From positions 1-64,000 of the forward strand of contig CAVRZY010000161.1 of assembly GCA_963725415.1 (NCBI GenBank): DNA of 64,000 nucleotides, written 5' to 3'. The stretch's first letter is position 1, and each line of letters opens with the position of its first letter. The stretch comes from CAVRZY01 sp963725415 (GTDB lineage Bacteria; Acidobacteriota; Terriglobia; Bryobacterales; Bryobacteraceae). A model generated the notes under the pieces. The model ran no database searches and was not told the DNA's origin. It saw nothing but the letters and a program-made list of their open reading frames with translations. Both the position numbers and the translations under genes were made by a program. This document shows, piece after piece, positions 41,841 to 51,006 of the stretch.

Positions 41841-43825
41841 TTCTGCTGGCCGGCTCAGCGGCCCTCTGCGTCTGTGCGCAGGAGGCCGACCCGCAGGCCC
41901 GCCTGTTGCGCTGGATGGACCACATCGCGCAAGAGCAGCTTGACGCACGCGCCGGCGAGATCGCCAAGATCCACACCGTGGCCGAAGCCGAGCGCCGCAA
42001 AGAATACGTGCGCGCCAAAATCCTGGAACTGATCGGCGGGCTTCCCGACTATGCTGGGCCGCTCAATCCAAGAATCACCGGCCGCCTGGAGCATCCCGGC
42101 TACGTCATCGAGAAAGTCGTCTTCGAGAGCCTGCCGCAGCTCTTCGTAACGGCCAATCTTTACCGGCCCAATCGAGACGGAAAGTTCCCGGGCGTGCTGC
42201 TGCCCCTGGGCCATTGGGAGCAGGGCAAGCCGGGACCCCAACGCATCGCGGCTAACCTGGCGCTGAAAGGATTCGTGGTGCTGGCCTACGATCCCTTGGG
42301 CCAGGGCGAGCGCCTCCAAGCCTTCGACCAGCGCTGGGGCAGGTCCCTGGCGGGGGGCGCCACCGATCAGCACTTCATGGCCGGCGCCCAAAGCCTGCTC
42401 ATCGGCCAGAGCTTCGCCCGGCACCGCATCTGGGATGCCAAACGCGCCCTCGATTACCTGCTCAGCCGGCCGGAAGTCATCGCCGATCGCATCGGGTGCA
42501 CGGGATGCTCGGGCGGAGGCACCTTGACCACTTACATCTCCGCCCTCGATCCCCGCATCAAGGTGGCCGCGCCGGCCTGCTACATGAACTCCTTCCGCGT
42601 ACTGTTCTCTGGATCGGTGGGCGATTCCGAGCAGAGCCTCCCGGACTTCCTGTCCTCCGGGCTCGACCAGACCGATTACGTCGAGTTGTTCGCGCCCAAA
42701 CCCTGGCTGATCGGCTCGACCATCGACGATTTCTTCAAGCTGGAGGGCGCCAGGCAGGTCTACGAAGAAGCCAAGCTCTGGTACCGCATCTACGGGGCGG
42801 AGGAGAAGATCCAGTGGGCCGTCGGGCACGGCCCGCACGGTACGCCGCTCGAAGTTCGTGAAGCCATCTACGCCTGGATGATCCGCTGGCTGAAAGACGG
42901 TCAGGGCGAGGCCCGCGAGGAAGCCGTCGAGCTCCATCCCAACCACGAACTCCAGGTGACTAAGACCGGCCAGGTGGCCACCGACCTTTCCAGCCGCGAC
43001 ATCTACCAAGTGATTCTCGAGGACTTTCAGAAGCACAAGCGGGACGGCTCCCGAGCGGAACTTCTGGAAACCATCGCCCGCTGGTCACCTAGCTCCGGCC
43101 AGCGCTTGTTGCCCCCGAGGATCCTGAGCAGCACGTCCAACGCCGACTATCTCACCCAGCGAATTGCGTTCGAAACCGAGCCCGGCCTGGAGATAGAAGC
43201 CGCGCTGCTGATGCCCCGGGCCGAGGGACGCAAGGCCGCCGTGCTGGTGGTCGAGACCGGCACGCCACCCTCGGACCTGGCTGCGCGTCTGGCCCGTTCC
43301 GGCAACGTGGTGCTGGCGCTGAACCCCCGGGGCCTGCCCTTCCGCGAGGAAGGCCGGGCGCTTCTGGGCGACTGGCTGGCCAACACCCGGGCCTGGCTCA
43401 TCGGCCGCAACCTGCCGGGCATGCGCGTTCACGACATCCGGCATGCCCTGGACATACTGGCCGTGCGGCCGGACGTGGACGCCTCGGCCATCCGGGCCAC
43501 CGCCCGCGGGACAGCGGGCATCTGGCTGCTGCTGGCCGCGGCGTTGGATTCGCGAATCAGCCGCCTTTGGCTCGATCGCACCCCCTACAGCCTGCGTACG
43601 GCCCTGGAGAATCCCATCCACCGGCAACTGCACGACGCTGTGCTGCCCGGCTTCGCCCTGCGCTGGGACCTCCAAGATGTAGTCAAGGCCATCCAGCCGC
43701 GCACCGTCATCTGGACCGATCCCACTGATTGGCTGGGCAACGTGGTCCCGCTCGGCGCTGCTTTTCGCTATCGCCCCATGGAGGGGCCCGACGAGCCGTA
43801 CCTGAAAGCGCTTCTCCAGCCGTAG
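41828..43825 (+). CDS. Exported tandem alpha/beta-hydrolase, second domain apparently inactive
   Basis: A 665-residue protein with a signal peptide (about residues 1-17). The first hydrolase domain (about 90-370) resembles acetyl-xylan-esterase/abhydrolase-7 proteins: GVLLPLGHWEQGKPG, VLAYDPLGQGER, then the nucleophile elbow GCTGCSGGGT and a later GHGPHGTP carrying a likely His. A second related domain (about 430-640) has VLVVETGTPPSDLA and FNPRGLPF-like strands (LALNPRGLPFREEG), but its elbow reads ARGTAG, without the serine. The substrate is unknown; an esterase on polysaccharide or peptide is likely. Confidence 0.75.
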   Translation: MRKLILLAGSAALCVCAQEADPQARLLRWMDHIAQEQLDARAGEIAKIHTVAEAERRKEYVRAKILELIGGLPDYAGPLNPRITGRLEHPGYVIEKVVFESLPQLFVTANLYRPNRDGKFPGVLLPLGHWEQGKPGPQRIAANLALKGFVVLAYDPLGQGERLQAFDQRWGRSLAGGATDQHFMAGAQSLLIGQSFARHRIWDAKRALDYLLSRPEVIADRIGCTGCSGGGTLTTYISALDPRIKVAAPACYMNSFRVLFSGSVGDSEQSLPDFLSSGLDQTDYVELFAPKPWLIGSTIDDFFKLEGARQVYEEAKLWYRIYGAEEKIQWAVGHGPHGTPLEVREAIYAWMIRWLKDGQGEAREEAVELHPNHELQVTKTGQVATDLSSRDIYQVILEDFQKHKRDGSRAELLETIARWSPSSGQRLLPPRILSSTSNADYLTQRIAFETEPGLEIEAALLMPRAEGRKAAVLVVETGTPPSDLAARLARSGNVVLALNPRGLPFREEGRALLGDWLANTRAWLIGRNLPGMRVHDIRHALDILAVRPDVDASAIRATARGTAGIWLLLAAALDSRISRLWLDRTPYSLRTALENPIHRQLHDAVLPGFALRWDLQDVVKAIQPRTVIWTDPTDWLGNVVPLGAAFRYRPMEGPDEPYLKALLQP

Positions 43826-43854
43826 TGGCACTGTCCAGGTCACAATAGAAAAGG

Positions 43855-45054
43855 ATGCCGAATCAGGAAAGTATCGCCGTCATCGGAGGCGGCATCGTGG
43901 GACTGGCGACTGCCTGGCGGCTCTCTCAGAAGCTTCCAGACGCTCGCATCACGGTCCTCGAGAAGGAAGACGCGGTCGGAAGGCATCAGACCGGCAACAA
44001 CAGCGGGGTCCTTCACTCCGGCCTGTACTACAAGCCTGGTTCGCTCAAGGCCAAACTGGCGGTCTCGGGGATCCGCCAGATGGTGGCTTTCTGCCAGCAG
44101 CACGACATCCCCCACGAGATCTGCGGCAAGCTAGTGGTCGCTTCTGACCAGGAGGAGCTCCCCCGGCTGCACGACCTGTACGAGCGTGGCAGGCAGAACG
44201 GACTGGAGGGGCTGGCACTGCTCGGCCCGGAGCAGATGCACGAAATTGAACCGCACGCCGGGGGCCTCGCCGCCCTGCGCGTTCCGCAGGAGGGCATCGT
44301 CGATTACGCCAGGGTCTGCCAGGCCCTGGTCGAGAGCATCCGCCAGCACGGCGGCCAGGTGGTGACTGGGGCCAAGGTAGAGAAGCTGCGGCAGAAATCT
44401 GGCTGTTGGATCGCCTCCACCTCGGCCGGCGACTTCGAGGCCGGCCGGCTGGTTAACTGCGCCGGCTTGCACTGCGATCGCGTCAGCGCCCTGGCCGGCG
44501 AACGCCGCCAAGCGCGGATTGTCCCCTTCCGCGGCGAATACTACAAGCTCCGCGAGGAGCGCCAGTCCCTGGTGCGCAACCTCATCTACCCAGTACCCGA
44601 CCCCAAGTTTCCCTTCCTCGGCGTGCACTTCACGCGCCTGATTCACGGCGGCATCGAAGCCGGCCCCAATGCCGTGCTGGCCTTCGCCCGCGAAGGCTAC
44701 CGCAAGAGCGATGTCAACCTCAGGGATCTTTTCGACGCGCTCTCCTACGCCGGGCTGTGGCGTTTCCTGGCCAAGTATCCCAGCCTGTGCTGGACCGAGT
44801 TGCGCCGCTCCTTCAGCCGGCGCCTGTTCTGCCAGTCCCTTCAAAAACTGGTCCCCGAGATCCGCCCCGAGGACCTCGCGACCGGAGGCGCCGGCGTGCG
44901 TGCCCAGGCCCTGGCGCGCAATGGCGATCTGGTCCAGGACTTCCTCATCATCGCCCGGCCCAATGCGCTGCACGTGCTCAACGCCCCCAGCCCGGCTGCC
45001 ACCGCCGCGCTGGCCATCGGCGATTACATTGCCGCGCAACTCATTGCTTCTTAG
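43855..45054 (+). CDS. lhgO: L-2-hydroxyglutarate oxidase-type FAD enzyme
   Basis: FAD-dependent oxidation of L-2-hydroxyglutarate to 2-oxoglutarate, membrane-associated in known members. The 399-residue protein starts with the dinucleotide fold IAVIGGGIVGLATAWRL, has the family motif GRHQTGNNSGVLHSGLYYKPGSLKA, and ends with GVRAQALARNGDLVQDF, the substrate-site region. The ATG at 43855 lies 30 bases after the esterase stop. The last 14 bases overlap the convergent gene at 45041. Confidence 0.9.
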   Translation: MPNQESIAVIGGGIVGLATAWRLSQKLPDARITVLEKEDAVGRHQTGNNSGVLHSGLYYKPGSLKAKLAVSGIRQMVAFCQQHDIPHEICGKLVVASDQEELPRLHDLYERGRQNGLEGLALLGPEQMHEIEPHAGGLAALRVPQEGIVDYARVCQALVESIRQHGGQVVTGAKVEKLRQKSGCWIASTSAGDFEAGRLVNCAGLHCDRVSALAGERRQARIVPFRGEYYKLREERQSLVRNLIYPVPDPKFPFLGVHFTRLIHGGIEAGPNAVLAFAREGYRKSDVNLRDLFDALSYAGLWRFLAKYPSLCWTELRRSFSRRLFCQSLQKLVPEIRPEDLATGGAGVRAQALARNGDLVQDFLIIARPNALHVLNAPSPAATAALAIGDYIAAQLIAS

Positions 45055-47185
45055 GCAGGACGAGTTCCGTTTCCACCTCCACAACCTTGCCCTTCCACTC
45101 CACACGGCGGTCGCCGAAGCCGCGATAGATCCGCACGCGGCGCGAGGATTCGAGCGGCCTCCCGTCCAGGCTGCGCAACACGACGAGCGACGGCTCAGAG
45201 TAACTCAGTCCCCGATACTGTCGCGCATAGAAGGCCACCAGCGTGGGGCTTTCGATCAGAAACCCGTATTGCGGCAGCACCGCGCGCGCTGTCGAGAAAT
45301 CGGCCGGGCCGTAGTTGACCGTGACCTCGACGTCAGTCCCGAAGCGTGTCGATTCCACCTTGCGGTCCGGCGTGACGAAACGGTGCTCCGTCATGGGCAG
45401 CAGCGCCGTCACGCGACCCAGCGGGCTCAGTACCTCGTAAGTGTTCTTGATGAACTGGTCGATCAGGCCGAAGCGGCCACCCTGCGCGAAAACCAGCCGG
45501 CTTTCACTGCCTGCCGGAGGGCGAAAATCCTGCTTTGGGTCGCTCCAGTAACGATGGTTCCCGAAATAGTACACCGGCATTTCGGCGTACAGGATGTGAT
45601 CCAGAATATAGACCGGGTTGTCCGGCCTGGGCCGGTCGCTCTGATGGGCGTAGATCGGGATGGCGTCGCCGAACACCAGCTCGAACAGCGGGATCACGAT
45701 GTCGGTGTCGTCGGGCCGCTGGAAGCGCGTGCGGTGCGACATCAGCCCTTCGAAGTAGTCGGCGTGCGCCACGCCCCATTCGCGCCCTTCTTCGCTCCCG
45801 AACAACCCGAATTGCTGGCGCAGGTAGTCGCACAACTCCTGCTTGTACCGGATGTCGTCCCCCAGGGTGAGCGGGTGGTTCGCGTCGAAGCACTGGTAGG
45901 GCGGCGCCGCAAAGATCGTGTCGGAGAAGTACAGATCGGGAGCGAACAACTCCCGCACCCGGGGAACGTTCTGCGGACGCCGCGCCAGCTCCAGGCTCTT
46001 CTGCGAGCAGATCAGGTACGCCAGGCCGCCCGCCCACACCCCGCCCTGGCGCAGCGACCCGTCGGCGTTTTTCATGATGTAGCTCTCGTCCCAGGAGGGC
46101 GCGTCCTTGTACAGGTCCTGGTAGTTGTCGTGCAACCCGAACACCCAGCCGCCCAGCGCCCGCACCCGGCGAGAGCACGCTGTGAGACCTTCGTTGCCGC
46201 CGATCTCCGGCGCCGCCGGCAGCACGTCCGGGTGGCGGTTATCGTAGCCGCCGTTGATCCAGCCGTTCAGCACCAGCAGCGCTCGGTCGATGCCCAGATC
46301 GTTCTTGAAGTGCTCGGCCAGTTGGGCGCACTCTTCGAAGCTGAAGCTGATCCGCAGTACTTCCTTGTCCGTCTTGTTCCACCGCGTGTTGGGGACGTTT
46401 CGCACGAAAGCGAAGGGCTTGAAATCGGCCGCCCCAAAAAAGCGCTCCACCGCCGGGTTCTCCCGGACCTTCTCAGCCAGCGTCTTCAGGTAACCGCGCC
46501 GCCGTGCGATCAGGCGATAGGCCTTGGCGATCTCGACGTAACCGCCGCGGCCGAGCGGCTGAAGGCGCACCGCATGCGCGCTACGCCGCATGGCCAGACT
46601 CGCCGTCAGCCGGCGCGGCTCGACCGAGTAATCGACCAGAATGTCCGTGTAGACATCCTCCCAGTTCAGCAGCAGCGCCGAGCCGTTATTCACCGCCCCG
46701 AACATGGCCATGGAATAGCCCCGGCCCGTTTCATAGGCCCGCAGTCGCCGCGAGTACGGCTTATCTCCCTCGACCGGCAGCAGGATGCCCAGCCGGTGGG
46801 GAACCGCGTAGTAGTTCTGCTGGCCGGGATCCAGCTCCAGCGAGTGGTCCAGCAACAGCACCTCCTCGACTTCCGGCCCGGGCTCAAAGGAATATTCGAC
46901 GGCCGGCGGATCGCCGGTCATCCGCAGCTCGAATTCCATGCCCGGCTGGCATGAGAAGCGCAGCGCATCGCCGCTCCGCGTAATCCCCTTGGCCGGCCGG
47001 CACTTGAGCGTGCGCTTGTCCTTCAGCACAACTCTCGGCGGATTCAGCGTCCAGACAACACCGCTACTCTTATCGAGCAATCGCACGGAGGCATCGGGTT
47101 GCAGATCCAGCCGAAGCCCCCGGTTTTCCAAAGTCTCGGCTAGAAAAAGCAGGGCTGTAGTAAGCGATAACAGGAGCAGTCTCAC
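45041..47185 (-). CDS. Large exported GH101-like / DUF5696-like protein
   Basis: A 714-residue protein with a signal peptide (about residues 1-17). It has a beta-sandwich N-terminal domain, then a barrel with SFSFEECAQLAEHFKNDLGIDRALLVLNGWINGGYDNRHPD-type strands and GGWVFGLHDNYQDLY. A conserved region ASPDLYFSDT-like (ELFAPDLYFSDTIFA) may carry the nucleophile Asp. The last 150 residues are a beta-domain. It resembles endo-alpha-N-acetylgalactosaminidase (GH101) and DUF5696 relatives, but I cannot fix the family or substrate. A GTG start at 47185 is used. Confidence 0.6.
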   Translation of the reverse strand: MRLLLLSLTTALLFLAETLENRGLRLDLQPDASVRLLDKSSGVVWTLNPPRVVLKDKRTLKCRPAKGITRSGDALRFSCQPGMEFELRMTGDPPAVEYSFEPGPEVEEVLLLDHSLELDPGQQNYYAVPHRLGILLPVEGDKPYSRRLRAYETGRGYSMAMFGAVNNGSALLLNWEDVYTDILVDYSVEPRRLTASLAMRRSAHAVRLQPLGRGGYVEIAKAYRLIARRRGYLKTLAEKVRENPAVERFFGAADFKPFAFVRNVPNTRWNKTDKEVLRISFSFEECAQLAEHFKNDLGIDRALLVLNGWINGGYDNRHPDVLPAAPEIGGNEGLTACSRRVRALGGWVFGLHDNYQDLYKDAPSWDESYIMKNADGSLRQGGVWAGGLAYLICSQKSLELARRPQNVPRVRELFAPDLYFSDTIFAAPPYQCFDANHPLTLGDDIRYKQELCDYLRQQFGLFGSEEGREWGVAHADYFEGLMSHRTRFQRPDDTDIVIPLFELVFGDAIPIYAHQSDRPRPDNPVYILDHILYAEMPVYYFGNHRYWSDPKQDFRPPAGSESRLVFAQGGRFGLIDQFIKNTYEVLSPLGRVTALLPMTEHRFVTPDRKVESTRFGTDVEVTVNYGPADFSTARAVLPQYGFLIESPTLVAFYARQYRGLSYSEPSLVVLRSLDGRPLESSRRVRIYRGFGDRRVEWKGKVVEVETELVLPKKQ

Positions 47186-47220
47186 GCCTAGATGTTACCG
47201 AATCCGGAGCCGGATCCGGC

Positions 47221-47241
47221 AGCTAGCGGCTAGCGGCTGGC
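47221..47241. repeat. Heptamer array at the hrpB stop
   Basis: Three tandem seven-base units AGCTAGC, GGCTAGC, GGCTGGC. The minus-strand TAG stop of the helicase gene (47223-47225) lies in the first unit. Confidence 0.5.
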
Positions 47242-48506
47242 TTCTCCGGCCACGCATGGCGCGGGTAGCGGCGGCTCAACTCGCGGCGCACCTGCGGGTA
47301 CAGCCGTTGCCAGAAGCCGGCCAGATCGGTGGTCATCTGCACCGGACGGTTGTTGGGCGCGAGCAGGTGCACGACCACAGGCACCTTGCCACCGGCCACC
47401 CGCGGCGTCTCCTGGATCCCGAAGAACTCCTGAAGGCGCGCCGCGATCCAGGGGGTCTGGCCGCGGGCATAATGCACACGCACGCTCCGCCCGCTCGGCA
47501 GGCGCAGCCGTTCCGGAGCGCATTCATTCAGCAGCCGCGCGCCGCCCGCGGGCAGCCGCTGCTCGAGCGTGCGCCACACACCGCCGGCACGCGACGCCGC
47601 CTCCACTTCGGCAAAGCTGCGAAGCCCCTGGCACAGCGACGCCAGCGCCGCCCGCGCGTCGTCCTCGCCAAGCTGCGCCAGCGATGAGTGCTCGCTGGCA
47701 AAGGCCGCGCGCGCCAGGTACTGATCCAATGCCTCCACATCGACGAACCGGCCCAGGCCGGCCTCCAGCGCCCTCTGGACCAGCAGCCGCGAAGTCTCCT
47801 CGCCAGCGGGAGCTGCGCTCCGGCTCTCCTGGATGACCAGGCTGTCATAGAGCAGGGCGTTCACCCGTTCGACGCGTTCGCCCGTGCGGTTCCACTCGAT
47901 CTGGCTGCGCTCGCTCACCCGCTCGGCGTACAGATCCAGCAGCCATTCCGGCTCGATGCCGCTGGCCAGCCGCACCAGCGGAACCGCGTGCTCGCTGCGC
48001 TCTTCGATATCCACAGCCACCAGGAACTCGTGAGTGCGAACCACGCTATCCGAAGAAAGCCGCGCCGATCCGCCCGTCGCGAGCAGCAACTCGCCGCTCT
48101 CGCGTTGCCGCGCAACCCGGTCGGGGAAGGCCGTCAGAATCGCCAGCAGCAGGGCCTGTTCGGTGTTTCCCGCCTGCTGCCCCACGCGCGCCGCGCGCCG
48201 GATTTGCTGGAAGAGCTGCCGCGTCCGGGGCTCCCAGTCCGAGTCCAACAGCAGCAGCAGATCCGACGGCCCGGAGCGATCCGTGCCCACCGGCAGCCGC
48301 TCTCCGGAGCTCAACAGAGCCGCCAGCGCACAGCCGTCCTCGCTCGCCCCGCGCCGCTCGGCCTCGAACACCAGCCGCGCAAGCCGCGGGTGCAGAGGCA
48401 ACCGCGCCATCCGCCGGCCCACCTCCGTCAGCGTTCCGGCGTGGTCCACCGCGCCCAACCTGCGCAGCAGTTCCGCGGCGCTGGCCAGCGCCGTTGCGGG
48501 CGGTGG
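47223..48506 (-). CDS. hrpB: ATP-dependent helicase HrpB, C-terminal part after a frameshift
   Basis: Continuation of the helicase at 48508-49647 in another frame: PPPATALASAAELLRRLGAVDHAGTLTEVGRRMARLPLHPRLARL, the helicase-associated (HA2-like) region, then a family-specific C-terminal domain with IQETPRVAGGKVPVVVHLLAPN and FWQRLYPQVRRELSRRYPRHAW near the end. These end motifs are characteristic of HrpB. The stop is at 47223-47225. Confidence 0.88.
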   Translation of the reverse strand, partial: PPPATALASAAELLRRLGAVDHAGTLTEVGRRMARLPLHPRLARLVFEAERRGASEDGCALAALLSSGERLPVGTDRSGPSDLLLLLDSDWEPRTRQLFQQIRRAARVGQQAGNTEQALLLAILTAFPDRVARQRESGELLLATGGSARLSSDSVVRTHEFLVAVDIEERSEHAVPLVRLASGIEPEWLLDLYAERVSERSQIEWNRTGERVERVNALLYDSLVIQESRSAAPAGEETSRLLVQRALEAGLGRFVDVEALDQYLARAAFASEHSSLAQLGEDDARAALASLCQGLRSFAEVEAASRAGGVWRTLEQRLPAGGARLLNECAPERLRLPSGRSVRVHYARGQTPWIAARLQEFFGIQETPRVAGGKVPVVVHLLAPNNRPVQMTTDLAGFWQRLYPQVRRELSRRYPRHAWPEKPAASR

Positions 48507-48507
48507 C

Positions 48508-49647
48508 TTCGAGCCATTCCAGTTCGCTCGCGCCTCCTACGCCCAGCGCGCCCAGTGTCAGCACGACCTGCGAAAGCTCGCCCCGCTCAACCTCCGGAAG
48601 CTCCTGCGCCGGGCGGCGCTGGAAATCTTCCGCCGGGTAGAGGCGGATCGCGCGCCCCGGTCCCGTGCGGCCCGCGCGCCCGGCCCGCTGGTTGGCCGAC
48701 GCCTTGCTGATCCGGGTTACTCTGAGCACCGGCAGTCCCGACCACGGCGATTGGCTCGCCATCCGCGCCAGGCCGCTGTCAATCACCGCGGTCACCCCTT
48801 CGATGGTCACCGAGCTCTCCGCTACGTTGGTCGATAGAATCACTTTGCGCCGCTCGGCGGGCAGCACCGCGCGGTCTTGCTCCTCCGCCGAGAGGTCGCC
48901 GTGCAGCGGCAGCAACAGAAGGTTCCAGCGCTCCGCCATGCCCAGGCACGCGCGCATAGCACGCCGGATCTCCGCCGCCCCGGGAAGGAACACCAGCACG
49001 TCGCCATCAAGCCCTTCGCGAACCAGTTTCTCCAGCGCCGCAGCCACGTGTTGTTCCAACGCCTCCGCCGAAACCGGGGTATAGCGGATCGAGGTCTCAA
49101 ACTGCCGGCCCGTCGAGCGAACCAGCGGGCAGTCGCCCAGAAACGCGCAGACCGGCGCGGCTTCCATGGTCGCCGACATCACTACCAACCGCAGATCCGG
49201 CCGCGCCATCTTCTGGAGTCGCCGCAGCAAAGCCAGGCACAGGTCTCCTTCCAGATGCCGCTCGTGGAACTCGTCCAGCACCACGGCCGCTACGCCGTCC
49301 AGGCGCGGATCGGAGAGCAATCTGCGCGTGAGCACGCCTTCGGTCATGAATCGCAGGCGCGTATGCGGGCCGGCCACCTCCTCGAAGCGCACCTGGTAGC
49401 CCACCGTCTGGCCCAAACGCTCGCCCCTCTCGAAGGCCACCCGGCGCGCGGCCAGTCGCGTCGCCAGCCGCCGCGGCTCCAGCACCAGGATCTCTCGGCT
49501 GCCCGCAGCCAGCAAGGCCGGCGGAACGCGTGTCGTCTTCCCCGCCCCAGGCGGCGCTTCCACCACCACGTTGCCACTGTTCCGCAGGCATCCCAGAATC
49601 TCGGGTATCAGCGCATCGATGGGCAGGGGCAGCATGGCTGGCGGCAC
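48508..49647 (-). CDS. hrpB: ATP-dependent helicase HrpB, N-terminal part
   Basis: DExH-box helicase of the HrpA/HrpB family; the exact role in bacteria is unsettled. It contains EAPPGAGKTTRVP (motif I), LVLEPRRLATRLAA (Ia), VVLDEFHERHLEGD (II, DEFH), VVMSATME (III), LVFLPGAAEI, VILSTNVAESSVTI and ANQRAGRAGRTGPG (VI). A surplus base near 48507 shifts the frame. Dropping it reads LEPPPATALASAAELL, matching the family, and continues to 47223. As written, the wrong-frame reading runs on to 48046. Confidence 0.9.
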
Positions 49648-49694
49648 AGCGGTCTGAAGGCGGACTCCGGTTCTTATCGGCTATCATCAATCTT

Positions 49695-50879
49695 ATGCCT
49701 GAATCGTATGCCCCATTGTGTCCCCCCAGGCGTCTGCTGATGGGACCCGGCCCCACCGTGGTTGAGCCCCGTGTTTACGAGGCCCTCGCCAAACCCATCG
49801 TCAGCCACGTGGATCCCTACTTTTACCAGGTCGCCGAAGATATTCGGAACATGCTCGGCCCGCTGTTCGGAACTCAGAACAAGTTCAAGATGGTGATCTC
49901 CGGAACCGGGTCGGCCGGCATGGAAGCTGCCATTGTCAACTTCACCGAGCCGGGCACGAAGTTTGCGGTCCTCGCCCACGGCTATTTCTGCGACCGTATC
50001 AGCGACATCGCCCGGCGGCAGGGCGCCCAGGTGGCGCGCCTCGAGAAACCCTGGGGAGAGACCTTCGGCGACGAGGAAGCCCGCCAGTTCATCCGCCGCG
50101 AGAAGCCGGAAATCGTGGCCTACGTCCAGGCAGAAACCTCCACCGGAACCTATCAACGCGGTGAAGCGATCTGCGAGGCGGCGCACGAGTGCGGGGCGCT
50201 GGTCATCGCCGACTGCGTCACTTCCCTGGGGGGCATGCCGGTCCGGGTCGATGAAACCGGCATCGACATCGCCTACAGTTGCTCGCAGAAGGGCTTAAGC
50301 TGCCCGCCCGGCCTGGCCCCCATCACGGTGTCTCCCCGCGCCATGGAGAAACTCCGCGCCCGCAGCACGCCGGTGCGCTCCTTCTACTGCGACTTGAAGC
50401 TTCTGGATGACTACTACGATGGCGCGCACCGCTACCATCACACCGCGCCCATCTCGATGTTCTATGCGCTGCGCGAGGCCCTCCTTATTTGCCTCGAGGA
50501 GGGCCCGGAGAGGCGCTGGGAACGCCACCGCCGCAATCACCTGGCCTTTGTAGCCGGTATTGAAGCCCTGGGCCTTCGCATGCACGTCCCCGAGCCCGCC
50601 AACCGCCTCTGGACGCTCAACACGCCCCGGGTGCCGGACGGAATCAACGATGCCAAAGTGCGCGCCCGTATGCTCCAGGATTACGGCATCGAGATCCTGG
50701 GCGGCTTCGGACCCCTGGCCGGAAAGGTCTTTCGCATCGGGCTGATGGGAGCCTCATCTACCCAGGAGAACGTGCTGTTGGCGCTGGAAGCCCTCCAAGC
50801 CGCGCTCGAAGCAGAAGGATACCAGCCCGCTGGCAACGCCCGCACCGCCGCCGAGCGCTTCTACGCGACCGCCTGTTAA
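49695..50879 (+). CDS. Class V aminotransferase (serine-pyruvate/alanine-glyoxylate type)
   Basis: PLP-dependent enzyme of fold type I, cytoplasmic, 394 residues. It shows LMGPGPTVVEPRVYEALAKP near the N-terminus, SGTGSAGMEAAI (PLP phosphate cup), VIADCVTSLGGMPV with the Asp that contacts the pyridine nitrogen, and CSQKGLSCPPG with the PLP lysine. Members act on serine, alanine, or glyoxylate in photorespiration-like or serine-cycle steps. The ATG at 49695 follows a TATCAT hexamer by seven bases and has no ribosome-binding site; a longer frame upstream overlaps hrpB and is spurious. Confidence 0.88.
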   Translation: MPESYAPLCPPRRLLMGPGPTVVEPRVYEALAKPIVSHVDPYFYQVAEDIRNMLGPLFGTQNKFKMVISGTGSAGMEAAIVNFTEPGTKFAVLAHGYFCDRISDIARRQGAQVARLEKPWGETFGDEEARQFIRREKPEIVAYVQAETSTGTYQRGEAICEAAHECGALVIADCVTSLGGMPVRVDETGIDIAYSCSQKGLSCPPGLAPITVSPRAMEKLRARSTPVRSFYCDLKLLDDYYDGAHRYHHTAPISMFYALREALLICLEEGPERRWERHRRNHLAFVAGIEALGLRMHVPEPANRLWTLNTPRVPDGINDAKVRARMLQDYGIEILGGFGPLAGKVFRIGLMGASSTQENVLLALEALQAALEAEGYQPAGNARTAAERFYATAC

Positions 50880-50978
50880 TTTCGCGCCAAGACGCAAAGT
50901 CCCCGCAAAGACCGCAAACAAAACCTATTCAATTTGTTCTTTGCGAGCTTTGCGAGACCTTTGCGTCTTTGCGTGAAA
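50880..50978. repeat. Intergenic palindromic element with GACGCAAAG arms
   Basis: The left arm TTCGCGCCAAGACGCAAAG and the right arm (complement TTTCACGCAAAGACGCAAAG) are near-identical, with nine-base subunits such as GACGCAAAG repeated within each arm. It follows the aminotransferase stop directly and may act as a bidirectional terminator or be a mobile palindrome. Confidence 0.65.
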
Positions 50979-51006
50979 CAACCAAGCAACCCGGTAAGCT
51001 CTGAGC

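Noticed and set aside
44669..46954. Very long plus-strand open frame opposite the GH101-like gene
   Set aside because: It is the shadow of lhgO and the minus-strand gene in a high-GC context; no protein family or ribosome-binding site supports it. The same applies to long antisense frames over 27132-29489 and 60708-62204.
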